Assembly (NCBI GenBank): GCA_027422505.1
Contig: JAPQWV010000018.1
Coordinates: 14,712,001 to 14,776,000, forward strand
Direction of reading: 5' to 3'
Source: Craterostigma plantagineum
Taxonomy: Eukaryota; Streptophyta; Magnoliopsida; Lamiales; Linderniaceae
DNA: 64,000 bases
Of the stretch, positions 1-12,712 are shown one piece after another (within the stretch, counting starts at the first letter, position 1; each line of letters starts with the position of its first letter). The position numbers were made by a program, and so were the translations under genes. A model generated the notes under the pieces. The model was given only the letters and a program-made list of their open reading frames with translations, ran no database searches and had not been told where the DNA came from.

Positions 1-1090
1 ATCGACTAGTATTGTCACTTCTTTTCGGCCAATCATGCCTCGTAGTCGCATGGTATGTGGTCCTGATAGACCGGCCATTGAGCATAGGGACAAGGCCGCA
101 CCTGCTCCTGGAAGGTCCTCGATGTGGGCCATCTTTTCTTCGGTGTTTGTGTCTATATCTAATTCTTTTAATACTTCATCTGGTGCATCGCCTTCCTCCA
201 CTAGCATAACTCGGAGTTGCTTCATTGGGAAATCGTGTAGTGGGGGATAGGGCTGTCGACATCGAAAACAGAATCCGCGTTGTTTCAGGTCTTCATACTC
301 TTTCTGTGGTAGTCGACGAACGAGGTTCGGGCGATCGAATGTCCAGACATGGCTGATCGCGGAGCTGGCGTCCTTTGAGAGTTGGACGGATTTGGAGCTA
401 GCGGAGGACGAATCACCATCGAAGCCCGGGAGACGGATGATGGACTACGGCTACTGGAATAATTAGTTCGGTTTTCCCATGTTCCTCCCTATTGTCGTTG
501 GTACTTTCTTTAGATGTTTTGCGCCATCTGCATCGCTACTTCCAAGTTATCAGGATTCAAGATTCGAAGGTCGTCTCGAACTTCCTCTTTCAAGCCGTTC
601 ATGAAATATCCCAAATAATGCTCTTCAGTCAGATTCGGCACTTGGTGGATAGTTGAATAAATAGATCAATATAGTTGATGATAGAATCGGTTTGCTTAAT
701 TGCCGACAGGCGCTCGTACGGACTTCCGTCATATCTTTCATCAAAGCGAACCATAAGAGCATGGATAAATTGTAACCACGTGAATCCAGGTTTGCGACGT
801 TCATCTGAACCAATTCAGAGCCACACCCTCCATTGCCACCAGTACTAATGGGAACCGTTCATCTTCTGATATGGCGTGAACGAAGAACAACTGTTCTACC
901 CGAGCGATCCATTCATAAGGGTCACTTCCGTCGAACGTGGGTAGGGCTAGGTTGGTTGTTGAATGCTCTTAACACGAAGCGGTGTGTCGAAGGTGTCAGT
1001 AGATTCGTATTTGGCAAAATTCCCGATAGAACCCGTAAAATTTCCAACATCTGATCCTTAACAGCATCGATACTCGCTCTTATCCGAACC
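1..1090 (-). pseudogene. Ty3/gypsy gag (C-terminal part) and start of protease, broken
   Basis: Read on the minus strand, this is the larger part of a gypsy Gag. From 960 downward it gives LPTFDGSDPYEWIARVEQLF, the classic start of the retrotransposon gag domain, followed by the W..F..AL..RF block, then YLGYFMNGLKEEVRDDLRIL near 600. A zinc-knuckle-like segment (FCFRCRQPYPPLHDFP) lies near 230-290, and the lead-in to retropepsin runs off the window at position 1, just before the expected DSGA. A stop after LNWFR (near 815) and frame changes near 640-660 make it dead. The frame continues into 16656-16569 once the insertion of element A is ignored: the two halves meet exactly at the GAACC target duplication. 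Motifs are seen in the sequence; the family is known; the lineage within gypsy is not resolved. Confidence 0.85.
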
Positions 1091-1441
1091 TGTAGAATAT
1101 CATTTCTAATTGTGCTTTGGTTTATTAGCTGTCTTCGTAGATTGGGGCTTTTCTTGTATTTGTCCTTAGTTTATGACTTATTTTGTTATTTATACCAAGT
1201 ATGTTTGGTATAAATAGATGTACAAACATTGAGCTTAATGAGAATATTTGAAAAATTGATCCGAGAAGCTTGCAATTTAATTTCTAGAGAGAGAAACACA
1301 AGAAATCTTCTCACTCTAAGCGAAATTCTCTCTCGAGCTTTCAACGAAGGTTTTTGATCGAAATTCATTTCTTATTAATTCTAATCGATTGCCTTAGAAT
1401 TCATGTTTAGGATCATAGAGTTGATTTAATGGGATCTAACA
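1091..1441 (+). repeat. 5' LTR of Copia A
   Basis: Direct repeat of 16220-16568, starting TG and ending CA. A TATA-like TATAAATA at 1209-1217 overlaps the right arm of a perfect inverted repeat (TTATACCAA at 1190-1198, TTGGTATAA at 1205-1213). The stretch 1300-1360 contains CTCTCTCGAG and GATCGAAAT motifs that recur in the leader. Confidence 0.93.
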
Positions 1442-1443
1442 AT

Positions 1444-1455
1444 TGGTATCAGAGC
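1444..1455 (+). other. Primer binding site of Copia A (initiator tRNA-Met)
   Basis: TGGTATCAGAGC, two bases after the LTR end, is complementary to the 3' end of plant initiator tRNA-Met, the usual Copia primer. Confidence 0.95.
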
Positions 1456-2509
1456 AGATTCGTTTTGTTTTGAAACGAAAATTGTTAGAATTGGATCGAA
1501 ATTTGAGTTCGAAGTACTGTTCCAACAAAGAACAGTTTGGCACGAATTAAAATTTCGATCTGATAGCTCAATTCTGTACTTAATTGGTTTGAATTCGATG
1601 TTTATGTGCTCGTTCTAATAATATAAGTTGATTGCTCTCAGATTCGTAGCTGTTTGAACATCGATTTAGCAGATTTAATCAAATTTGAGAAATTACTGTT
1701 CACGCGTAGAACTGTTAGAACACATTCTGATTTCAGCCAAAATCGACATATTTTGCTTTCTAATGTTTAATTGTGTGTTCGTGCGTGTTCATCGTCTAAT
1801 GCGAGCAATAATTTCATAGTCTAATTCATCGTTTTTGCTTGAATCAGTGTTAGTTGTATCCTGTGATTTTTTGCGATAAATTCAATTTTTCTCGCTAGAT
1901 TCTTCGATTAGATTAATTTCTCGATCGAAAAACTTTGCGCGAGAATTTTTCTCGACCAGTATACAAAGTCAGATATAAAGTCGTCTTTAACAAGAATGAC
2001 TTTAGAAGAAAAATTTCTCAAGCATTACTAAGCGAAAAACTTTTTCGACGAAGACCAATTTTGACCTTTGGCGCGCAAAACTTTCCGTCGGAAAATTTTT
2101 TCAGTCAGACTTTCAAAGTTTGACTAAACGAAAATCATTTGCGTCCGAGAAACTTTTCCAGTCAACGAATTTATTTTGACTTAGCAAGAAACTTACGAAA
2201 CGTATTGTTTCTTTGCGATCGAAATAAATTCACGATTAAGCAATTTTTCTCGACCGAAAGATCTCAAACACTTTGCTTCGCTCGTAAAATTTTTCGCTGA
2301 TAACGACTTCCTCGCACGAGAGCAGTAACCAATATATTTTATCTTGACACAATTATTCTCGATCAAACTCTAAAGATTGAATCGAAAATAATTCTCTACT
2401 GCTCTAATATCAAACGCTACTAACTGATTTTCTACTTGCGAAGCACGTAACATCAGTCCAAAGTATCAAAACAACAAATGAAGATCCTTCATCAACTAAT
2501 GAAGATAAA
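1456..2509 (+). other. Untranslated leader of Copia A
   Basis: About 1 kb between the primer site and the first plausible gag ATG (2510). No long ORF. It is dense in TTTTTCTCGA, CGAAAAACTTT and related short motifs (especially 1860-2360), similar in kind to the spacer repeats at 11042-12420 of the same element. Confidence 0.6.
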
Positions 2510-4530
2510 ATGGATTCCTACTCAATTGGAAACGACAACTGTCCCCCGATAGTGAAGAGAGGCAAATATACTGTATGGATAAGCCGATTTCTAAATTTTA
2601 TCGAGCTAAAAGGAACAATTAGAAGACATTCTCTCATCACTTGAGCAAGGTCCAGCTCAGTTCTGGGTAAATGTACCCGATGACAACACTGCTAACCCTC
2701 CAATTCCTGCCTCTAGACGACTGAAAGAGCCAAGGGAATACACTGCGGAGGAAAGAGTGAGAGCTAAAGCTGACCTGATAGCCAAGAACACTCTTATGCA
2801 AGAGATCCCAAATGATGTTTATCGGCAGATCGATAGTATTCCAACAGCTAAGGGAATGTGGGACGAGCTGTATAAGATGATACAATGAACGGAAGTTGGT
2901 ATCAAGGCTAAGAAGGCAAATATTCCCACAGCTTATGACTCCTTTAGAGCCAAACCCGAGGAGTGCTTACATGATCTCTACCAGAGATATCTCACTCTTG
3001 AATGAGATGAGGAAAATTAAAATCACTAAGACAAACATGGAAACTAACATTCGATATCTTTCCTCTCTGCCCTCAGAATGGAAGAAGATATCCACTCAAA
3101 TCCGGCAGAATAAAGATATTGAGGAGTTGGATATTCACGCCATGTTCGACAATCTCGCCCAGCACGAGGAAGACATTAGCGAGATTCAGAAGGAGCAGAA
3201 GGGCAACCATATCGACGGCTCTGTTGCCCTAGTCTCAGAGAAGAGAAGCTCAAAACCACAAAAAGAGAAGATCATCAAGCCTCCTACCCCCTCAGAGTCT
3301 GAAGAGAAACAGATTCAGACTTGGAGCCTAACATGAAAGCGCTGGGAAAGCAGTTGGCATTAATTGGGAAAATGATGAGCAAACAATACTTCAAAAAGAA
3401 GTCCTCATCATCGGCCAATCGACTTAGGACCTCAAGCACAAAGAACAAAGAACGTGCGCCTGAGACGTCCGAGGTCAAGACCATCAAAGAATCGACCAAG
3501 TGCTTTAACTGCGGGAAACCTGGTCACTATGCCAGAGAATGTACTCTCCCAAAGAAGAGAGCCGCTAACTACTATTCCAGGAAGCTTCACTCACAAAACA
3601 GAAGGAAGCTGGAGTAGTTATAATGGCAGAACAAAACCACTATCTCGAGGATACATCTAGCTCAGAGGAAGAGAATCTTGCCCTCATGGCCCGTCTGGAC
3701 AAGGATTCGACGCCGAAACCACCAACCAGACGGACGAAGACAAGCATCCGAATCTTAGGAGGTAGTTTCTCCTTCCACATTATTGACCATGTTAGAACCG
3801 TATCAATTAGCATACACTAACATGAAACATGAGCAGAAAAGCGTAAAGTAAGTAGAGAAGAAACTAACTAAGTCTCAGGAGAAAATTACTAGTCTCAAAT
3901 CAGAACTTACGAGCTCGAGTTCAAAATAGAAGAACTAACTGAGAGCTTAAGACTTAGTGAGACTAGGAACCTTCAAATAAAGGAACCTCCAATAGAGACA
4001 CGTGATTTAAAAATAAAAGAATTAAAAGACAGGCTAGAAAATAACTATAATTGCTTGATTAGAAATCTCAATGAGAAAGCTAATCTCAATTGTAGGATAA
4101 CAGATGCTACTTCTAAGATCACTAACCTAGAAGACCAATTAGATAAATCCAATGCTAAGGTTTGTGAACTTACGAGAGAACTTGACGCCTGTAAAGCCGC
4201 CAAATTAAAGGTAGAAAATAATTTTGCTCTATTAGGAGAAGAACGTAAGAAGCTATACGCAAAAGTGAAAAAATCAGATGATATACTTACGCTAAGGGGA
4301 CAATCAGAACAAACCATTTTCCTACATCAGCCCAAGGATACAGAATGTTATAATCCCATTGAAGGCTTAGGTTTCACTAACCCTCGTGTATTAAAGAAGA
4401 AAGAAGCTAATGATATAAAATACATGGGTTTAGGTGTAACCACTCTTATGAACTTTACTAAAGCAGATGATTACGGTGCTTTAGAGTTAGCTAAGAGAAG
4501 AGCCACACATAGGGCCAAATCCCCTTAGAT
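2510..4530 (+). pseudogene. Copia A gag, broken
   Basis: The chosen ATG at 2510 begins MDSYSIGNDNCPP, followed by a frame change near 2600. The recognisable Gag body is QFWVNVPDDN (about 2655), YTAEERVRAKADLIAKN, GMWDELYKMI, a stop at 2886-2888, then YDSFRAKPEECLHDLYQRY and RYLSSLPSEWKKISTQIRQN. A CCHC zinc knuckle, CFNCGKPGHYAREC, lies at 3501-3542. After it come an acidic segment (SSSEEENLALMARLD) and a coiled-coil-like stretch (4055-4300) that ends in the EGLGFTNPRVLKK segment (about 4360). A long Gag with coiled coil after the knuckle is typical of Sireviruses. At least three frame changes make it non-functional. Gag would form the particle and package RNA in the cytoplasm. Confidence 0.82.
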
Positions 4531-5960
4531 TATAAAGAACTAAATGACAGCAACAAATCTAGCGAAATACCCTTGACGTCAGTCTGTGATTTAGTCTACC
4601 TCCTGAGTCTCAACCTGAAGTCGAGGAAGCCGAACACATACATTCTAAAAATTCTCCGTACAAACCTCCTACAGTGAAGCAGATAGAGGAATTACAAGCT
4701 GCATTAGATAAAGAAAGAGAGAATTTTGAAGCTGAAAAGAAAAATTCCTAAATGAGATGGAATATCTCAAAGCTTCCTCCATCTCAAAAGTCATTTCTCA
4801 CGCATCTCTTAAAATGAAAATATCATTCTGAAGAGCGTGAAGAAAGAAATAGCACCTTCAAAAGATCGAAAACGTAAAAATAATACTTCAAAAATTTCTA
4901 ATTCTAATCATGTTTCGCTTACGTCTACAGGGATCGTAGAGCTAGCGTCAGAGTCGAAGGCGAGAGTGTCTAGCCTAAAAGTAGAGAAGGAGCCCATAGT
5001 TTGAATACGTCTAAGAATATATCACCTTCTGTAAAAATCAAAGACACTCGTAGAAATAAAAGAGTTGTTTCCTTCTAAAAATAATTGCTTCTACTTGCTC
5101 CTTAAAGCCTACCACATTTAGAAGCACCAATTTCGAAATAGGCTCTACTTCAACCATAAAAATTGATCATTCTAAGACAAATGCTTCTAGGATGACCCGT
5201 AAGAAACACGATCCAACCATAAAGAAAGCGTATGACGCTATTCATGCTTGTTCTCACCTAAGGTATCCCGTTAATATTGAATCCACCAAGCACCTTAGGA
5301 GACTATCCAACGAAAAGATATTTTCCACGCTCAAGCCTATTAAAGCATTTGTCGCGCTGAAGTTAATCTTCCCTTTAAGGTTCAACCTAAATGGGTTCCT
5401 AAATCCCCGCCTAAAAAGACGAAAGATGTAAAGGCCAAGTCTTCTACAAAGGGCACACCCAAATCAACTTCTATGAAGATGACCTGGGCTGTTAAAGCTT
5501 TTACTAACACTAATTTAGGAATCATATCTGCACCAACATCTAAATCTGCTAATCTGAGAGGACCCATGTATAAGTGGGTACCTAAAGCTCTCTAAATTGT
5601 TTTTGCAGAGTCCATCATGTGTGGTAGCTCGACTGTGGTTGCTCCACACACATGACAGGAACACAAGAGCTGCTGAGCAACTACCAAGACCGACCGAATG
5701 GAAAAGTCAGATTTGGGAACGACGACTCAGCTTCCATTTCAGGACTTGCGGATATCATTCTGGTTAATCTGACGATAAAGGATGTCTCTTACGTCGAAGG
5801 TCTCCGCCATAACTTGTTCTGCATAGGCCAATTCTGCGACAAAGGATTCCAGGTGGTCTTTCTCGCTGACCGGTGCAGAATATTGGACAGTCAGAACAAC
5901 GAACTCCTCCAAAGACTTCAGAAATCCAATCTGATTAATCTGACGTCCGTGCGAACCACG
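4531..5960 (+). pseudogene. Copia A gag-protease linker and protease, broken
   Basis: The first kilobase (4531-5560) is a lysine- and serine-rich linker in several frames, ending in WVPKS/KWVPKA-like repeats (about 5390 and 5575). The aspartic protease active-site region is at 5622-5655. It reads W-stop-LDCGCSTHMTG, so the tryptophan is followed by TAG and the catalytic DSG has become DCG. Downstream DDSASISGLADIILV and GLRHNLFCIGQFCDKGFQVVF match the second half of Copia proteases. Protease would cut the Gag-Pol polyprotein; here both the stop and the lost serine argue it is dead. Confidence 0.75.
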
Positions 5961-6720
5961 ACAGTTGTTTGCCTCATCTCCCAGATTACGATTCAGAGGA
6001 ACAGCTTATGGCATCAACGTGTGTCTCATCTTAACATCAAAGCTCTTCAACGATTATCAACGAAAAAGTTGGTTCGCGGTCTACCATTATTCTACAAAAA
6101 GAGTATCAATGTTCGGCGTGCCAACTAGGAAAAATGAAGCAAGCATCTCATCACATAAAACAGATTGCCTCTACTTCACGACCATTGGAATTGCTTCACA
6201 TGGACCTCTGTGGACCAATGCAAACACAGAGTATCAATAGACGCAAGTACATTCTGGTCATTGTTGATGATTACTCTCGATACACATGGACGAAGTTCCT
6301 CCGAACTAAAGATGAGACAGGGGACTTGATAATTAATTTTGTGAACACTACTCAGAATTTGCTGTAAAAAACCATCCAAGTCATCAGAATGGACAACGGC
6401 ACTGAGTTCAAGAACAAGTACCTCAGTGATTTATCAGAAACTTGGAATTAGTAAGCAATTCTCATCCGCCAAGATGCCTCAACAGAACGATGTCGTTGAA
6501 AGGAATAATCTAACCTTAGTGGAAGCCGCACGCACGATGCTGATTCATTCTGGCCTCCCACACCTTCTTTGGGTTGAAGCAGTTAATACCGCCTGTTTCA
6601 CTCAAAACAGGACGGTGGTTCACAAGCGATTTGACAAAACTCCGTACGAAATAATAAACAATTGAGTACCCAATATTTCCTTCTTCAAGGTATTCGGATG
6701 CAAGTGCTTGTGGTGAACGA
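5961..6720 (+). pseudogene. Copia A integrase, broken
   Basis: Pre-integrase zinc region LWHQRVSHLNIKALQRL followed, in another frame, by CSACQLGK (about 6115). Core residues are visible: first Asp in HMDLCGP (6198-6218), second Asp in RMDNGTEFKN (about 6388), and the Glu in VVERNN after MPQQND (about 6475-6510). A stop at 6365-6367 and frame shifts around 6420 separate the blocks. The region ends with NTACFTQNR and TPYEIINN. Function in the family is insertion of the cDNA into chromosomal DNA. Confidence 0.82.
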
Positions 6721-8943
6721 CAAAGAGCAACATGCTAAGTTCGACCCTAAAGCATTCGAAGCCACATTCGTTGGGTATTCATCAACTTCGAAGGCGTAAC
6801 GAGTATACATCAAGTCCAACCGTTCAATCAAAGAAGGCTACAATGTCACTTTCTACGAAGTGGCAGAGATGGCTCCTGCACACCTCAGTTCAGGACCCTT
6901 TCCAAACCAGATGGCTTCTGATTACGACAGTTTATAACCCACATTCATTGGTGTGTTGGCACAAAACCAACAGAAGATGGTAACAACTCAGGATTCAATG
7001 TCAAAAGAAGCTCTGAGACTTGCATTGGAGGAATTGAATTCTCTATTTGAGCCCGTATATTGGCCAGACACCATTACTACTACACCGTTAGTGGATCCTC
7101 CAATCGCCGAGGCCGATGTACCAAGTTCTTCAAATGTCCCTACCTCACCCGATTCAGATTTACCACAGATCACTGAAGAACCTACAATGGTCAATGAGGA
7201 AGTCTCATCCGAGTCGCTCAACCCAAGTGAAGAATCGGACTTATCTCAACCTCATGATCAACCTGAGATAACTGGAAATCTCGATCCACGAATGGCCGAT
7301 GCATCTACTACAGCTCTACCACATGAGCGCAAGTGGACTCGAGCACATTCGGTTGATCAGATTATTGGTAATCCTTCGAGTGGAATACAGACACGTCATC
7401 AACGAGTCTTTTCATCTGCTTCTTAAGCCTAAATGAGCCAACCAAGGTAGCAGACGCACTAAAAGATCCGGATTGGGTATTAGCAATGCAAGATGAAATT
7501 AACCAATTCGAGCGTCTTCAAGTGTAGACTTTAGTACTCCGTCCGCAAGGGAAAACCATTATCGGGACGAAATGGGTGTTTCAGAATAAGAAGAATGAAG
7601 ATGGAGAAGTGATTCGGAACAAAGCAAGGCTAGTTGCAAAGGGATACAATCAATAGGAAGGCATTGACTACGACGAGACCTATGCTTCTGTTGCCCGAAT
7701 CGAAGTCATCCGCCTTTACTTGGCTTATGCGGCTCACAAAGACTTCAAAATCTATCAAATGGATGTTAAGATTGCCTTCCTCAATGGCGTGTTAAAGGAG
7801 GAAGTCTATGTCGCTCAGCCAGAAGGCTTTGTTGATCAAGAACATCCCGATCACGTCTATCGATTCGATAAAGCTCTCTACGGACCAAAGCAAGCTCCTC
7901 GCGCTTGGTATGATGTCATGAGCGATTTTCTCGTAACATCTGGGTTCATCCGAGGGAAAATCGATACGACCCTCTTCATAGAATGGTAAGGCAAGGACTT
8001 GATGGTCGTCCAAGTTTATGTAGACGACATCATCTTTGGATCAACAAATCCACGGCTATGCAAGAGATTTGGAGATTTGATGAAGAGCAAATTCGAAATG
8101 AGTCATATGGGAGAGATGCAATTCTTCTTGGGACTCCAAGTAAGGAATCTCTAAAATGGCATCTTCATAAGTCAGACCAAATACATTAAGGACATTTTGA
8201 AGACGTTTCATCAAGATCAGAGCATGCCACTCAGCACTCCTATGTCAACAAGCTGCAGGTTGGATGCCGATCCCACTGGAAAAGCGGTCGACATCACCCT
8301 TTATCGCAACATAATCGGTTCTCTTCTCTATCTCACCTCAAGCTGCCCGGATATTATGTTTGCCACTTGCCTCTGTGCCTGTTTCCGAGCCGACCCTAAA
8401 GAATCTCACATGCCCGCGGTTAAGTGGATTCTTCTTACCTAAAGGGCACCGCGACCTTAGGTTTATGGTACCCTAAAGGGACTAATTTCAAATTAATTGG
8501 CTATACTGACGCCGATTATGCAGGTTGCCTGGACAGGAAAACCACATCTGGTGGCGTTCAATTTCTAGGCGAGGAGATCGTCTGCTGGTCATCAAAGAAG
8601 CAGAATTGCGTCTCAACGTCGACGGCCGAGGCTGAATACGTCGCGGCTGCCAACTGTTGCTCGCAAATGCTATGGATGCGGACTCAGCTTCGCGATTATG
8701 GGTACAATACCCATTTATAGCGATAGCCAATGTGCCATTGCGATTACGTGTAATTCTATTCACCATTCACGCACAAAACACATAGATATTAGATATCATT
8801 TTATAAAAGATCACGTAGAAAAAGGCGTGATTGGCATGTATTTTCTGAACACGGAATATCAACTAGCTATATTTTCACCAAGGCTTTGGATGAAAAACGG
8901 TTCCAATTCCTTGTCGGAAAATTAGGCATGTTGAATCTTCTGT
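6721..8943 (+). pseudogene. Copia A integrase C-terminus, reverse transcriptase and RNase H, broken
   Basis: An acidic, Ser/Pro-rich linker (6953-7426) leads to RT. RT shows GTKWVFQNKKNEDGE (7563), ARLVAKGYNQ followed by [16 protein letters not shown] (about 7757), [14 protein letters not shown], and an intact YVDD at 8017-8028 with DIIFGSTNP. Then come FFLGLQV and, from 8424, RNase H with YTDADYAGCLDRKTTSG, CWSSKKQNCVSTSTAEAEY and WMRTQLRDYG. The last codons (GKLGMLNLL) end near 8943. At least five stops or frameshifts. Its C-terminal blocks are closely similar to those of element G (62923-64000), so the two are sister families. Confidence 0.85.
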
Positions 8944-9679
8944 AATATGTGCTCCTATGTGCTTGTACATATTCTATGCTATGTGTTTTCTATACTAAAA
9001 TACTAAATCTCGCATGAAATATTTTATATTAATAAAACTACAAAAAAAATTATACATATAGGTATAATGTTAGGGGTCTGACGATATCTTAAGGATGCTC
9101 GATCTAAGTCACGTATGAATTTCCCTGACATGCGACTGATTAATTGCTTAATTTTGTCAGTCTAAGTCGCATTCTTGTGTCTAAAAGTTCTTTCGTACAC
9201 TCCACTAGACACAAAGCCACTTTATATTAGTGAGGATTCTAGCCTTTTATTTCTTCCGACGGATCTATTCTTGAGCGAGTCACACAATCATGGATTGTCT
9301 TAACTAGTGATTCTTGGCCTCATACTTTCTTGCGTTAGAACGTTAGGAACATAATTAGGACACTTAGGATATTCCTCACTAGGCCAAATATGTAATTTTC
9401 AATCCTTTAACATAGCCTTTAGTCATCCACTTTGAGCCTTCTCCAAATTCCTTTTCTTCATTTGAAAACCCTTTAAGCCTTCAAACGACTATCTAAACGT
9501 TCGGCGGGATATTGAATCGAGAAAAGGAGGGGGAGAAAACCGAAGATGAAAAAGAAAAAGATGACAAAAGAAGGTGGAAAACGCACACGGAATTCTCAAC
9601 GCACAAAAGAAGACCAAAATAACCTGCCTCTCGACTATCACAATCTCAAATCATTAAGAAGGGGTCATGGATCTTGCTG

Positions 9680-9955
9680 TGAACTTCTCCATGGATAATC
9701 TCGTACACTCGTCAGAACGGCTGGAAAGAGGAGCACCACGAATGAACTTCTCCAACGATAATCCGGTCTTATATGAGATAACAAGAAGGGGAGCACTACC
9801 ATGGGTTCAAATTCCATAAATGTGAACTTCAAATCGATAATCTCTGAAACGCTAGGGATTAAGAGAAAAGGAGCACGGTATCGGCCCGAAAACCAACAAG
9901 AAGAACTTCGCCATAGATCATCTCTCAGCCTCGTAGAGAAGCGGAGCTTCAGCTT
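9680..9955 (+). repeat. Degenerate tandem repeat in Copia A spacer
   Basis: Four imperfect units of about 60-85 bp, each with GAACTTCTCC or a variant, then GATAATC or GATCATC, then AGAGGAGCACC or a variant. The clearest units start near 9680, 9743, 9817 and 9900. Confidence 0.55.
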
Positions 9956-11041
9956 GAGCAAGTGTAGAAACTTTACAAAAGATAAAAGGATGAAAAAGAC
10001 AAAAAGACGAAAAATGCCGGAGAAAAGAGACTGATGAAGAAAAGAAAGAAGATCTTTAGTCCACGATTCCTTCCTTCCCTTCTAAGTCAGATCCAAAATA
10101 CTAAATCCCTCAAAAGTCCCTTTAATTCCGAATCGACGGTCTCTCGCTCGGTGAAATGATTAAAAGCGTCTCGATCACAGGTAAATTGACTTAATATGAC
10201 TTGTGTTGAATTGAGTGATATAAATATAACATCCCTAGCCAAAAATAAATGAGCGCTGGAGCGAACCTACTGAGAGTTGTCGAAATTGATCATACTTTGA
10301 ATTTAGGACTTTAGTTTGCTGACGTGACTTGACAGCATGAAATCTTTCAAGTGTCTTGTGAATTTCTAGGCGTGACAATGATCGAAGCAAAATAATCTGA
10401 CCCCATACTATTAATAAGTTAGTATATATACATATAAAAAAATATTTTGTCGTACTTCGCACATTCTAATATGCAATAATTTGCATCTATGCCGAAATGA
10501 TTAAATACGATTTTGTGTTTGTTCTTGTTCATTCCCTCACACAACGGTTTGAATACATGATTAGGGGATCATATATCTACGCAAAATGACTAATTTGTGT
10601 ATTACGTGTTTGGTACTCGAAAATTGATTCCATGTGTCTTCGTGTTAAATCAATTTTTACGTGCATCATTTGAGGGAGAGCATTTAGAAAATTTATGTCT
10701 TACTCTAAATATTATTGATGTTCTTTGTCTAAGTGGTACAGATTCATCTACAACGCAATTGCATGAAACAGACATCATGAATTGTCACGACTCGGAGCAC
10801 AAGAAATTGGTTTAAATCTAGATGGTTAAATACTTTGATCGCTAACGTGTTTTGTGATTTGGATTTAACCAATTCTTTCAAATTTTACAGAGAGGTACTG
10901 CTAAATAGCAAAGAATTGCTTCCAAATTAACTCTAATAAGTATTGCAGAACTTCAGATTCAGCCTTGGAGCCAGATGTCATTCAGAAATACAGGGAGTTA
11001 ATTACATTTAATGTCATATTAAGGGGGAGCAACTATGTGGT

Positions 11042-12420
11042 TTATACTTGAACATAGAGCTAATTTTCGATCGCAGTTTCTCGAGCGAATGTCGAGCGAA
11101 ACTTAAACAGGAACCAAATAAAATTTCCCGATCGGAATTTGTCGAGCAAAAATTAAATAGTTACCAAAGAAAAATTCTCGATCGTAAGTTTCTCGATCGT
11201 AAACAGTAATGGGCTTAGAAATTGCTAAGTATTGAAAACGTCTAATCAGCCCACTTAAATAAATTAATGCTAGCAGTCGAAAATCCCTAAATACACGAAA
11301 AAACTCTCGATCGCAAAATTCTACTGTCAAAATTTTTCTCTCGCGCAAAACTATTTTCACAAAGACGAACTTTAAGATCTTTTAAATCTTACATTTTCCT
11401 CTGATTTTCGTCTTCATAAGGTAGAATCTACATCCTTTAGGGAATAGCGTGTGATTAAACTTCATTTGCATCTATATTCTGTAATCTTTCACATGATTCT
11501 GTGCTAGTTTCTCGTCTGTTCAGAATATGAAAAACTCGAGTGCTATCTTGCAGCGTTTACGATCATTTTATGAGTAAATCTGGGTTATAATCTGCATTTA
11601 AAATAGTTTCAGTGTTTCAAATCATTCTAGGGGTATATTTCTTCGATTATCTGCGTTCTTAGGAATCGATTGAGAGTTCGACTGAACTGGGTTTTAAATG
11701 TTTAAAGGCGTCGAAGAACTTCTTCGCTCGCAAACAATGTCAATTGAATTTTCATTTGGATTGAGTTACTGTTTGCATTGTAAGAGTTTCTCGACCGCTA
11801 AAATCCTGACTTAAATCGATAAAATAAATAAAATTAGTCGAAGTATACTTACAATCGAGAAATCGATTCTTGATTTTATGCGAGCGAAAAGATTACTGTA
11901 CGGAATCGTTCCAATAGATGTAATTTAGTTTCGAGCGCAAAACTTACAATCGAAAACAATAATTTCAATTTCAATTTTGTTCTTGGTCGAAAGTTTAGCG
12001 GCGACAGAATAAATTTTTCGACGATAAAATTTCTCGATCGGAAATAGGCGCAGTGATGATTTTATCGATGGAAAAATTTCTTTGCAAGTCGCCAAGTTTC
12101 TCGCTGTCAATTTTCTCGATTGTAAAATTTCACAGCGAAATATCATTTTAAAATCAAAATACTTTCTCGCTCGATAACTTTCACGACGAAAACTTTATTA
12201 ACGCGCGAAAAATTTCTCGATCGCAATTTTACACGGAAATTAACTTTCTCGATCGTAAATTTTCACAGAAATTTTTCTCGATCGTAAAATTTCTCGACTA
12301 CAGTATCACACTTTACGCTCAAACACTTAGAAATTTTTTCTAAGTCTTTTTCACTGTAGTATACCTTAGCGAATATAATTTTTCGATCGCAAAATTAAAC
12401 GAGGATTTGAATTTCAAAAT
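11042..12420 (+). repeat. Cluster of CTCGATCG palindromic motifs
   Basis: At least ten copies of TTTCTCGATCG(T/C)AAA or close variants, for example near 11063, 11122, 11173, 11190, 11308, 12022, 12213, 12247, 12277 and 12383, with GAGCG variants between. The core CGATCG is self-complementary. The spacing is irregular, unlike a satellite. Confidence 0.6.
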
Positions 12421-12712
12421 TGCACTTAGACAATTCAATTGAGTATTTCATTTCTCGCACGATAAAAAGCACAAAGTGAACAATGATTCAACACTTAGAA
12501 AAATTTTCAACTAAAATTTCATCGGACTTACATGCTTATGGTGAAATTTAATAATCTCGTCATTCACTTCTTACGATCTATGTGCAAATTTCATGATTTC
12601 AATTACAAATGTATTCACACATGCCATGACATTATTATGATGTGATAAATTCCAATTTCGACTCAATTCAAACACTTGATCTAATGATTTGTTTATCTAA
12701 ATTGATTTTCAG

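Larger units (their letters stand above)
8944..12712 (+). other. Spacer between pol and extra ORF of Copia A
   Basis: No convincing ORF in 3.8 kb. It holds a degenerate tandem repeat (9680-9955), an internal polypurine-tract copy TTAAGGGGGAGC at 11019-11030, and a dense cluster of CTCGATCG-type palindromic motifs (11042-12420). Such long non-coding stretches flanking an extra ORF also occur in element G. Confidence 0.6.

Noticed and set aside
1444..1455. tRNA gene fragment
   Set aside because: It is only the 12-base complement of the tRNA-Met 3' end, i.e. a primer binding site; the same applies at 21997, 31518, 45277, 45594 and 53683.
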